From NCBI GenBank assembly GCA_947631535.1, contig CANRLU010000012.1:1-35969 (forward strand): a stretch of 35,969 bases of DNA, written 5' to 3'. A program made the translations under genes and the position numbers. The DNA is from an uncultured Clostridia bacterium. GTDB lineage: Bacteria; Bacillota; Clostridia; Oscillospirales; Ruminococcaceae. Below the pieces are notes generated by a model. That model saw only the letters and a list, made by a program, of their open reading frames with translations, did no database searches and was not told the DNA's origin. Shown one piece after another: positions 15,001 through 18,911 of this stretch. Numbering within the stretch: position 1 is the first letter of the stretch; every line of letters starts with the position of its first letter.

Positions 15001-17442
15001 GAAGGTCGTGCCGTAGGCAGGGTTCATTCTGACCTCGTCGCGGTCAACATTGCCGGTGGGGTTGATTATTCTCACCGTTTCGCCGGCGCTGTTCGTCGAT
15101 TCGCTGAGGATCTCATTATCTATACGGAAGAATCTGTATGTAGTGTGCTTGATTTTCTCGTCGGGGTCGTCTTTGGTGATTTCTTCCAGCGAGGGGACAA
15201 ACTGCACCGCAGTGTCGCTGTTAAGGCGGTATATCCAGCCCTCGGCCCAAGCTGCCGCAGAGGAACCGCCGGGAGCGTCGGCTCCGTCCCACTTTTCGGC
15301 GGTCGCGCCGTTGTCGCCGAGATACCAACCCTGTTCGAATTCTTTTTTACCGGCATAATCCTCGCCGTATTTGGCTCTGATATAATCATCGTTGAACTGC
15401 CAGTTGTATTCCGCGGTTTCAACAATGCCGTAGTAATGCCCGAAGAGGGCAAGGCCCTTTACGTCCTTGACCTGCATATATTTGCCGATAGGATCGACGT
15501 AGGTGACGGAGTCGTCAACGCCGAGGTCGTTGTTACCGGTAATAGGAGAGAAGACACTGCCGAGGAGCGACTGAACAATACGGTCGAGCAAATCGCTCAA
15601 GCCATCAAAGCCTGTCTGATAGTAGTTGTCTTCCGGCACGTAGTTGATATTCTCTATGATTTTTTCAACGGTTATTTTGCTGTGCCAATCGTTACTGCTA
15701 TACGCGCCGCTTTCGTTTGTCACTTGGTCTTTTGTGGTATTTAACTCGATGGTAATGTCATTTGTATTCGAAGCAGAACTTGTTGTGTGTTTAGTAAATT
15801 TATCAGTAACGCTGCCTTTGTCTTTCCACTCTTTGAACAGCTCATAAGCCGCGTCGATGAAAGCCTCTTCGGAATCTTTTTCTGCATCTAAATTCTCGCT
15901 GGTTCTATCAGACTTACCAGGATCGTCCTCAAAATATTTCTCCGGCCCCAGAATTGCATCGATAGTTGCTTTTATCTGCTTATCGTACAATTCTTCATAT
16001 TTTTTGTTATCACTTGCATATATGGAATAACAGCGCAGCGAAACAGGATTGCCCTCTCTGTCGCTGACATCTTCGTCGTTATAGTAAGCTTCAACGGCAG
16101 ATTTATAGTAAGACGCCGTCATAAGGGTCTGGAAAATAACGGGCGCAGCATCGCCGGTGCCGGTCAACTGGCTGGGGTTGTAATAGTTTTTGTCGCCCTC
16201 GTTCGCTTCAGTTCTCGGGCTGTTATATGCGAGATCATACTCCCAGTTGACATTGTTCCAGTTGCTCAGTACCTTTTCCCAAGCTTTGGCATTGCTATCT
16301 GTTGAGGCTGTGGGCTGTATCCATGCAAGGTCGCTCGCCTGACCGTCGGTCAGGTGGATAAGAGCGGGAATCCTAAGATATTCATCGCCCGTGGTAGTCG
16401 TCCATGTGCACTCATTATTGTCCTTGATGAACTGATCCATCGCGGCGGCAAAGCCTGCCTGCGGGTTGGTGATATGGCCGACATGATAGGGCTCGTCGCC
16501 CTCAGTATTTTTTTCTTTAGCTTTACCGTTGCCGGTTGTGTGACCGCCGGTGCCTTTATATGTACGGTTGCCGGTACCATTTTCTTCATCAATTTCATGC
16601 GCCTCGTTACTCGTTTCACCGGCGTTGTCGGCATAGTAAGTTATAGGGTCTCGACCTTCCGGCGTTACATTGGCTTCAATGGTAAAATGAAGTCCTTGCT
16701 TGTTGCCGTATTCTTCAATATACGTAGCCGTCAAACTGCCGTTGGTATAATGACCAAGCGGAACAAGGACAGCCGCGGTGGCGCCGTAAACGACAATACC
16801 GAAACGCGACTTAGGGTTCCCATTGATCAATTTTTCAATAGAATCATTTAACGCGGTTACTGTTTTATATATAGGGGAGGTATCAAAGTTATCTTTAGTT
16901 GCAACTTTTTCATCAGTGGGAATCTGACCCATTGAGCCGGATACATCAAGAACAAACATAACGTCATAGGGCTGCGGCTCATTGATTATCTGAGAGCTTG
17001 CGAGAGTTGAGAAGACATGCAAAAATCCGGAGTCGAGCGCTACTCTGCCCGAGAGTCCGTCATCTTCAGGTTCAAGTGTAAGGACATTAGAAGAGCTGTC
17101 CCAGTTACTGTCGCCGCCCTTATCGGCAAAATTATAGGCGAAGACCGTTTTATCCGACCACAGACGCCCGACATAACGCGTGTCGTTGGTAAAATCGAGC
17201 ATGGTCTTATAGGTGTCCATAGTGCTCGGGTCAGCCTGGCGCACAACGTTGTCAAGCACAACGGTTTTCGGCAGAGGAGCCTCGCTTTCGGTGCCGCTGT
17301 CTTCCGCAGGCGCTCCCGAGGGCACTCCTGCCTGCTCGCCCAAAGGCGCCGCAGCAACAACAACATCGCCGACCGTTGACATTATCATCAACAGGCTCAT
17401 AAGCAGCGAAACTATCCTTCTTAATACTCCGCTTTCTCTCAT
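1..17442 (-). CDS. Giant cell-surface adhesin-like protein, C-terminus beyond left window edge (>=5,814 aa in window): signal peptide, VWA domain, long stalk of DUF11-like, pilin-isopeptide-linker-like and DUF7601-like repeats
   Basis: ATG at 17442 preceded by GGAGG (17451-17455, 8-nt spacing). Translation starts MRESGVLRRIVSLLMSLLMIMSTVGDVVVAAAPLGEQAGVPSG, followed by QPYDVMFVLDVSGSMGQ (MIDAS DxSxS). It continues in one frame through repeated modules (e.g. VGDSVTYNIHWKN..ATVVVTDQLDNGVYFESAS..VTWTFGN; KTGKLTVEKTVEG..VENIPYGTTYTLTE) to GTYTYTIREVNDAKDGYTYDDTVYTVTVEVTADPETGALTAKKTITAPAEAVGFVFNNTK at position 1. No stop seen in the stretches I translated; all listed minus-strand ORFs here are in another frame. 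Confidence 0.93.
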   Translation of the reverse strand, partial: MRESGVLRRIVSLLMSLLMIMSTVGDVVVAAAPLGEQAGVPSGAPAEDSGTESEAPLPKTVVLDNVVRQADPSTMDTYKTMLDFTNDTRYVGRLWSDKTVFAYNFADKGGDSNWDSSSNVLTLEPEDDGLSGRVALDSGFLHVFSTLASSQIINEPQPYDVMFVLDVSGSMGQIPTDEKVATKDNFDTSPIYKTVTALNDSIEKLINGNPKSRFGIVVYGATAAVLVPLGHYTNGSLTATYIEEYGNKQGLHFTIEANVTPEGRDPITYYADNAGETSNEAHEIDEENGTGNRTYKGTGGHTTGNGKAKEKNTEGDEPYHVGHITNPQAGFAAAMDQFIKDNNECTWTTTTGDEYLRIPALIHLTDGQASDLAWIQPTASTDSNAKAWEKVLSNWNNVNWEYDLAYNSPRTEANEGDKNYYNPSQLTGTGDAAPVIFQTLMTASYYKSAVEAYYNDEDVSDREGNPVSLRCYSIYASDNKKYEELYDKQIKATIDAILGPEKYFEDDPGKSDRTSENLDAEKDSEEAFIDAAYELFKEWKDKGSVTDKFTKHTTSSASNTNDITIELNTTKDQVTNESGAYSSNDWHSKITVEKIIENINYVPEDNYYQTGFDGLSDLLDRIVQSLLGSVFSPITGNNDLGVDDSVTYVDPIGKYMQVKDVKGLALFGHYYGIVETAEYNWQFNDDYIRAKYGEDYAGKKEFEQGWYLGDNGATAEKWDGADAPGGSSAAAWAEGWIYRLNSDTAVQFVPSLEEITKDDPDEKIKHTTYRFFRIDNEILSESTNSAGETVRIINPTGNVDRDEVRMNPAYGTTFPTDYKKEEYQNTPGAYKLSDLRIWVEDSGDYSDAKLEDSGSHTDSNFDEALYINIPVNMLPLRTVTIDLSQNDPKYTTNCEQYLKDEKGEVLKEDEKPVVNPAYVASFPLRVFYTVGIENDYIKVNSDGSHSIDLTGVSLEYLAQNRANTQDAATSRGVYLGSVEFFSNWYAPAARYGDYATTLTDYTFGDPMVSFSPSTDNRYYIFEKALPLYDAAYVFVKEKPEDEGQWRRVVIKEESSNDSRTFLPGEFGGRLIAQDLEGVTISSNTGDTSKAINDKLKELKKEDPVNGDIVLLKSDRLDNVTRPSDDDLASDETKKDPFPSDGYYFFAIEYYTNDSGAANGVQYVITRKGSEFGSAYHTSGITNGNMLVWHDLSENKYPDYPYLSYTETKDLTRGRQYIGYPLDETTGYYQGCNPDDEDETNDLPSSTTGINQDMVNNGQWVVATKPGGLRVGGLAQAVQQKGGDELHSYSSSYIESRFPDYADAIWGYYDNNITRTANNYYLPTISSSSKAGEEDIIVNVYLGNNGRLIVNDTELLLTKLIEAGPLSGADADPDKEFDFQVYIEGFTEDEQAIVVKYNPETKQWQRQLHYIDLELSGLLFLQTSDGSLALVDHNGKRLIKSYRAELNADGEYKYKYKYADGSGEYDPKDDYVMQGESKVSGPFYVYIGSNANTVDTVNAPPTGMRVFHNDAVDSNGNVSLDDITAKFYKNAKTEKDPSEEDTPEEGSPEADPNKDTEITGDKLSDWNSVSKADYVKFFANNVWLFNEEAYTEFSKARAISEDGPVGIGSETKPEGAETLDILLLHDLELMKVSFNSTSDLITIESDYRTSSAYWRETVPFGERFATEDDVKEGKATEVGQKVELQDSELCFPAEVGAKAVNTASVRLKSGWGLLFNSLQTGTNYALVEHLGDDDLEQGYGLSRIEHVQQSTTTEYTAASFKDNETPHEHDYYVSGDTATKGSAMKMEAGHFYNAWNLLKEETEINGEAAEQNKDTELYPPVNVGDEITYTIKWANNTEEPGEVRITDFLDMGVDFVKAGMVPGDGAKANYVYGSGSVTETHPKFSGTTDDGKYAYYIEYDPVKRSVTWIIGSSIDASKDSSSEGSETVGGPNFEAGYVGNVKNGDYGVVTLTVRVNDKAEKKWTYGPGSGEGVPGGENEEDNLLYNRATVAVGDNSYTTNIVTNPCGTPDKNETHINGEKIDYKSKPEDGGDGVYDPDKNLWEGPAVHVGDIIEYEITFGNNIAEPAVITITDPLDKNVSFYEAEVGDITLEAGQKHASGTISLEYTDEDGKSATIDSVLADIWLRERDGVTYVIWEIGSPTEEIPSTGKQEFYVSSKQTPIPPTATGKVILRVKVEDGALEEHKVDNYADVQVGNSRTVRTKTVENKIPEPEKTEVTPGNGNQVGVGEEITYKITWQNQNANPAVVTITDPLDIGVDFLEASVGDDVILNYASTEYTGYVTIGNVSVPVKITYTSYDNDAEAHTDDHRVVWTLGEEDEVGEGGVITKKGVKVPGNSSGEVILKVRVNEKAVQKWTYNESEDSGAEGTGKDYEVVNRASVKVGNDDAQFTAVVENPVPEKTEEGDKEDAPLQVGDSVTYNIHWKNGNDKPATVVVTDQLDNGVYFESASFGGVKIDTENTTASGEVDIHIDGVEGTVKVPLTVEYKDGTVTWTFGNDAVKVPAGGYGDAVLTVKVNENAVKTWSYETSSADTNDYKIVNRARVEVDNVGAYTTEVENPVPEKTEEKPGEDGLVKVGDDIVYHIGFSNTNDAEATVTITDVLDPGVSFDSASYGGVTLNKDDADGKAEEGNITITYTEDDVNKLYTVTWTITNVESGSSGEVTLNVKVNENAFKPWDYDAVVGADDDNKVVNRAKVQIGEHSSYTSKVENPVTEKKETVPGADKPVKVGEEITYEISFSNTEDKNAKVTITDQLDIGLEFVSASYNGVELEAGKTAGNSVEKDGITIAYTEVDNVHTVTWTLTNVAPGTAGKVILNVRVNENAVKTWSYETGSADTNDYKVVNRAEVEIGDKSIVTSEVENPVPEKTETKINDSDAGDPTYSETDYADDTLEDGDVEAKYGDVEVGNTITYNIGWANTADKTASVVITDVLDPGVDFESASYTDAVNLKAAGNTTGNVTIKDKSVSVNIKYDEATRTVTWTFDAPENTSGTVELVVRVNHNATPAGKVKNRATVSVDDNPNVTSWVTNDTPNGGFSVSKIVDNNGVDYGEEAKFNFTVTLTSPDGKKLNLKKTVDDETKMSVYELVEDDESTAGDTTVTFTLENGETVRFVKLPYGTTYTVEEDEDNKYDTSINGEKSERREYTGTISEDEPNITVKFTNTRKVTKLTLEKLIENGLPSDAEHKFRFTITTEYNGEKTTHDLSSKDGKIVISEKIPTGTRFMITEEFADEFGKDFNSTFAVMVTVNGETQTLEAVDGWYTIGDSVTDISVICTNTRKTGELRVDKTVFGDYASPDDRANEFKFTLDLTDGSVPIDMEIEADIYAIADGKDTLFASRKISRDDEDGLYTFTLKHNQYIIFKGIPVGAAYTVTEVRDGKYLVYTGTTVDNATPNDDALVSGKITEERASEHFFNRPKRMPEKTETSPGEEKVVGIGEHITYNITWSNDYTEPATVVITDKLDEGVDFVRARSILGSVALEGSNGADVSTEKDKVKITYDSATHTVTWEIAAAAGESNSVELEVVVNDKARFVWDYADGSDDIVSGGADDYKVVNRAHVKVNNDSSYTSKVENHVIDIDIEKWQSAVHADGTEQEMTQDRFEVDANDVVTYYLHVTVSGDKGAKLTDVVVHDTVPEGLTYVSGSGKYGKNVEEIKDAAGIVEYSYDEDTREIAWIIGEVTVGENNDFWVTFDVNVPYSDKDEWDNTGTVTSKELPEEHSKKVEIYEQHGALKLKKTVEKGTEGDKTNRLYTFQFSFKKNGEYLDNFQFDYHIVVPSPISARVPMRSPAGAAYTPIAGYSDNTAGKLTHENNEISLKNGWTVVIEKLPIGVTFEITELDPEEDFDVNIKTGSENIASGGGVEFSDYTPKDNKYTMTGEITANKETSIINVEYINSREPEKPKKTEESYGEEKPDPDKEPEPEDDGTLVYGDVKVGDEIVYKITWHNYEASEADVVITDTLDLRGGLEFVNAKFDGTSKIVVTSKDIDPEEGSATKADSKYNSINVAVDADKGTTIEWKISNAESGAEGYVLLTVRVTEDAIKEGNDPHIVENTARVRVGTNAVQETNPVENKVYTGSLIITKVIDGTEDAAAEFEFEITLTDSEGKPLTGTYDYTISGESEGEYKISAGKGTIKLKAGQTATITGLPVGTKYTVTETENINDGYVFKGATVGEENAVLGKNNSITGTITAENSDIAIVVTNKPCEPAQDEFKGLKIFKYDDEAGTRIELTKGEFEFTLTAEDGAPMPEGAEGTTMIVTNAEDGSFSFGNIEFTAVGEYKYTVSETRKTSDGSIIYAANKGIVVTVGEKVTDDGVANELEIKSVTVGGKPVSPSDGILNLEFTNTYKTGKLTVEKTVEGESDNTGFEFRLTLTPPAVVGAEWSEIVDVTPSATSENNEDGSVTYTFTLKANETVTVENIPYGTTYTLTEAENIDDGYVFKGATVGGVAVPDLVAGGEITGTITAENSDIAIVVTNRDIPEPKKTETEYGGKNPAEGEPDKKDDGTLVYGDVKVGDIITYEISWENYTAGTADVVVKDTLSADVEFVSASVKDKEGSLNSKETLTGDNFVIEYNGKTVTWTIKNAASGAKGTVVLRVKVLESAVKNDTVNNTASVKVGNENEQDTNPVENKVGKGSLSITKVIDGTEDAAAEFEFEITLTDSKGEPLTGTYDYTVSGESNYEYKISAGKGTIRLKAGQTATITGLPVGTKYTVTETENINDGYVFKGATVGGVAVPDLVAGGEITGTITAENSDIAIVVTNRDIPEPKKTETEYGGKNPAEGEPDKKDDGTLVYGDVKVGDIITYEISWENYTAGTADVVVKDTLSADVEFVSASVKDKEGSLNSKETLTGDNFVIEYNGKTVTWTIKNAASGAKGTVVLRVKVLESAVKNDTVNNTASVKVGNENEQDTNPVENKVGKGSLKVTKQVVVDDGETIDTEKEFIFEVTFTIGDEPLKEEYSYTKTKVGDNGEIVTVESKTIKSGETFTLRHGETVTFTGLPEGTTYTVSESKPEDYVVSAPDNCTGTIEKDTTSEAIPVVTFRNRPVHKPEKEEEAPGNGGSVTVGDELTYNITWYNDLNTAADVTVTDTLDEGVDFVSASVGEFVLNAGDSVTENVTEKTEGGITISYNKGTHTVTWTISNAAKESSGTVTLKVKVNENAVLAVEKEEITNKAHVKVGNENEQDTNPVENKVGKGDLKIEKQIADSESLDPEILNTEFTFTVTFRDQNGDTLTGDYVIKHGESEKTISGGENFTLKAGESVTIFGLPAGATYTISETPNDRFVKLDDITGTITAGDVSVNTVTVTNRWIKPDSITIDGIKTLDGKPSTVPFDFVITNVQSPEGVEAPMPAKTAVQNNTEGLFSFGPIEFTKPGTYVYEIREVAGDSDDYIYDTTVYTVTVEVTSDPETGALTAAKTITPETKSGKVEFNNKLLKAEISIEKTQRIDVPESVPTKEMLDVKPGDVIVYELTVTVTGDVGATVKNVTVTDTVPTGLTYVAYSAVPAENVTVLGNELTWKLGDIKIGESGKETRKVSFKATVPFVEVSTKWTNIGYLTTGDEPDPTPSNEVESETGAIAVTKRVDGEENCTEDFSFELTLTPDEAGKVIDKLVTKLNGGAEAVVTLTGNKYSFTLKHNDRIVISGIPVGTKYELKELGHEGYYSTISPNSKGTVPEPSKAGTAEVITVEVVNKKYTPAKLSLDGEKHLTFTDGKEAALTAGEFSFELTAKDGAPMPKDSADGITMTVTNDAEGKFAFDEITYDTVGTYTYTIREVNDAKDGYTYDDTVYTVTVEVTADPETGALTAKKTITAPAEAVGFVFNNTK
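2701..3308. repeat. 608-bp direct repeat, copy 1 (period 855 bp) inside the giant adhesin gene
   Basis: Line-by-line comparison shows 2701-3308 identical to 3556-4163; first mismatch at 3309 (t) vs 4164 (c). Confidence 0.95.
3275..3553. repeat. Near-identical repeat with 4946-5224 (offset 1671 bp), in-gene module
   Basis: ccgacagtcgcacccttgaacacatagccgtcgttaat(a/g)ttctcggtctcggtcacggtgtacttcgtgccgacgggcaggccgg... shared with few mismatches. Confidence 0.85.
3556..4163. repeat. 608-bp direct repeat, copy 2
   Basis: Identical to 2701-3308; encodes a DUF11-like module plus the '..PEPKKTETEYGGKNPAEGEPDKKDDGTLVYGDVKVGDIITYEISWENY' linker. Confidence 0.95.
4946..5224. repeat. Near-identical repeat with 3275-3553
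   Basis: See partner repeat. Confidence 0.85.
15950..16980 (-). other. von Willebrand factor A (VWA) domain of the giant adhesin (approximate limits)
   Basis: PYDVMFVLDVSGSMG MIDAS motif near 16931-16970, followed by KSRFGIVVYGATAAVLVPLG and IPALIHLTDGQASD, typical VWA strands. Confidence 0.85.
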
Positions 17443-17483
17443 CTCTCATACCTCCAAAAGGACTTTATAAAAGAGCCGGCACT

Positions 17484-17504
17484 ACATTATTTGTATAATG
17501 TAGT
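17484..17504 (+). repeat. Left inverted repeat arm (IRL) of invertible element
   Basis: ACATTATTTGTATAATGTAGT, exact reverse complement of 17723-17743. Confidence 0.95.
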
Positions 17505-17658
17505 ACCGGAATAGCAGTCGGAGTGAGGGATAGTTCAATTTTAATATGCCGAAAAGAAAAAAGACATAATAACAACCCCCGTATGTAAAAATTTACCGCG
17601 AGGAAGTGTTCATTATGCCGAATATTGATTTAGGGAGTAATAAATTTTTCAAAAAATA

Positions 17659-17687
17659 TTGACATTTTCAGAGCTCTGTGATAAAAT
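17659..17687 (+). promoter_or_regulatory. Sigma70/SigA-type promoter inside invertible element, currently pointing away from the adhesin
   Basis: TTGACA (17659-17664), 17-nt spacer, TAAAAT (17682-17687), with an A/T-rich UP-like tract just upstream (17638-17658). Confidence 0.85.
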
Positions 17688-17691
17688 TGTG

Positions 17692-17720
17692 ACCGAATAG
17701 TTGATGGAAGACTATTCGGT
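17692..17720. promoter_or_regulatory. Stem-loop at the predicted transcript 5' end
   Basis: ACCGAATAG-ttgatggaaga-CTATTCGGT, 9-bp perfect stem, 11-nt loop. Confidence 0.7.
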
Positions 17721-17722
17721 TT

Positions 17723-17743
17723 ACTACATTATACAAATAATGT
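17723..17743 (-). repeat. Right inverted repeat arm (IRR) of invertible element
   Basis: ACTACATTATACAAATAATGT, exact reverse complement of 17484-17504. Confidence 0.95.
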
Positions 17744-17750
17744 TGTTATA

Positions 17751-18590
17751 TCACGTCCAGCTGGGAATAAGGCGAAGACTCTCGATCTGCCGGCGATGCT
17801 CTGCGCCGGAGGTCATTATATATATGCGCGTTGTGTTTATCGACGTGTGACCCAAGATATCCGCGAGCCGCGCGATATCTTTTTCTATGCTGTAAAATGA
17901 CCGCGCGAAAAGCTTGCGTAAGTTATGCGGAAACACTTTTGTCGGCATAACTCCTGCCCTAAGGCAGAGCCTTTTCATCGCGGTCCAGATATTTGAGCGG
18001 TCTATCGGGCGCCCCGAACGCGTTCGGAAGATTATTCCGCTCTTTATTTTATGCTTCCTGACGTAAGCGTTCAATTTTTTTGCGAGTTCCCTCGGTATTA
18101 TTATATTTCTGAACTTATTCTTGCATCTTACCGTGACCTCCCCCTTTTTTATCGTCTCGACCGTGAAATATTGCAGTTCCGATACCCTGATTCCCGTCGA
18201 GCAGATCGTCTGAAGAATCAGGCTGAGGCGTTCTGCGGTTCGGGCTGCATCGAGCAGGCGGATATATTCTGCTTTGGTGAGCTCCTTCTCTGCCGGACTG
18301 AAAAGCTCCTTCTGAGCTTTCATATAGCTCACCGTGCAATCCGGTCTGCCGATGAACTTCACAAAGCTGTTGACCGACGCCAGCATGGTATTGACACTGC
18401 CTGCGGTATATCGGCCAAGACCGATGAGATGGTTTTTGTAGCTGATGCAAAGTTCCTTTGTTATGGGCTCGCTGCCGGCAAATTCCAGAAAGCCCTGCAC
18501 ATCTCTGACGTATTTTGAAATCGTAACCGCCGATTTCTCTTCGCTGTCAAGATGCGCCTTGAATTCAGCGAGAATTGTGCTGTTAGTCAT
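17751..18590 (-). CDS. Tyrosine recombinase / phage-integrase family site-specific recombinase (candidate invertase for the adjacent switch)
   Basis: 279 aa; catalytic motifs CSTGIRVSEL (Arg), VRCKNKFRNIIIP (Lys hairpin), HNLRKLFARSFY (HxxR), LGHTSINTTRIYI (H..Y); N-terminal SAM-like core-binding region; GGAG at 18599-18602. Confidence 0.95.
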   Translation of the reverse strand: MTNSTILAEFKAHLDSEEKSAVTISKYVRDVQGFLEFAGSEPITKELCISYKNHLIGLGRYTAGSVNTMLASVNSFVKFIGRPDCTVSYMKAQKELFSPAEKELTKAEYIRLLDAARTAERLSLILQTICSTGIRVSELQYFTVETIKKGEVTVRCKNKFRNIIIPRELAKKLNAYVRKHKIKSGIIFRTRSGRPIDRSNIWTAMKRLCLRAGVMPTKVFPHNLRKLFARSFYSIEKDIARLADILGHTSINTTRIYIMTSGAEHRRQIESLRLIPSWT

Positions 18591-18646
18591 AACTATTTCT
18601 CCGTTATAAAAAGATTCGCCCTCCTTTTTCGGCTTGCGTATTTCTT

Positions 18647-18675
18647 ATTATGAACAAAAAATCACAAAATGTCAA
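18647..18675 (-). promoter_or_regulatory. Promoter of the recombinase gene
   Basis: Minus strand TTGACA (18675-18670), 17-nt spacer, CATAAT (18652-18647). Confidence 0.75.
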
Positions 18676-18844
18676 CAATCGGCAAAAATTTTATATGTGC
18701 AGAGACCTCTTCCCGAACCGGCACTCCTCACCGATATAAAGCATACTTAAACCTCGGATGCAGGAAACGATAAAATAATCGGCATATATGTAACGATATG
18801 TTTCGCGCTTTCAAAGAATAAATCGGCAGCGAACAAAGCGCAAT

Positions 18845-18886
18845 GTAAAAAATCCCCCGCCCGCACTCAACTGAGTGCGGGCGGGG
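18845..18886 (-). terminator. Rho-independent terminator of the S8 protease gene
   Basis: 15-bp perfect stem CCCCGCCCGCACTCA/TGAGTGCGGGCGGGG (18855-18869 / 18872-18886), followed on the minus strand by GATTTTTTACATT. Confidence 0.9.
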
Positions 18887-18911
18887 ATCATATTAAACGC
18901 TAAGCTGTTTG

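Larger units (their letters stand above)
17484..17743. other. Candidate invertible promoter element (phase-variation switch), 260 bp including arms
   Basis: 21-bp perfect inverted repeats at both ends, near-consensus promoter inside, tyrosine recombinase gene 7 bp outside the right arm, giant adhesin start 41 bp outside the left arm. Confidence 0.85.

Noticed and set aside
17252-17449. Minus-strand ORF MRDERKRS... starting at 17449
   Set aside because: Only 1 nt between GGAGG and this ATG; the ATG at 17442 has 8-nt spacing, a signal peptide and the long frame.
17615-17662. 15-codon ORF MPNIDLGSNKFFKKY inside the invertible segment with an upstream GAGGAAG
   Set aside because: Too short to support, and its stop overlaps the -35 box; could be chance.
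17692-17720. Hairpin as a rho-independent terminator
   Set aside because: No U-tract on either side.
17484-17743. Inverted repeats as ends of a small transposon/MITE
   Set aside because: No transposase or evident target duplication; the element is placed exactly between recombinase and adhesin and contains a promoter, which fits an inversion switch better.
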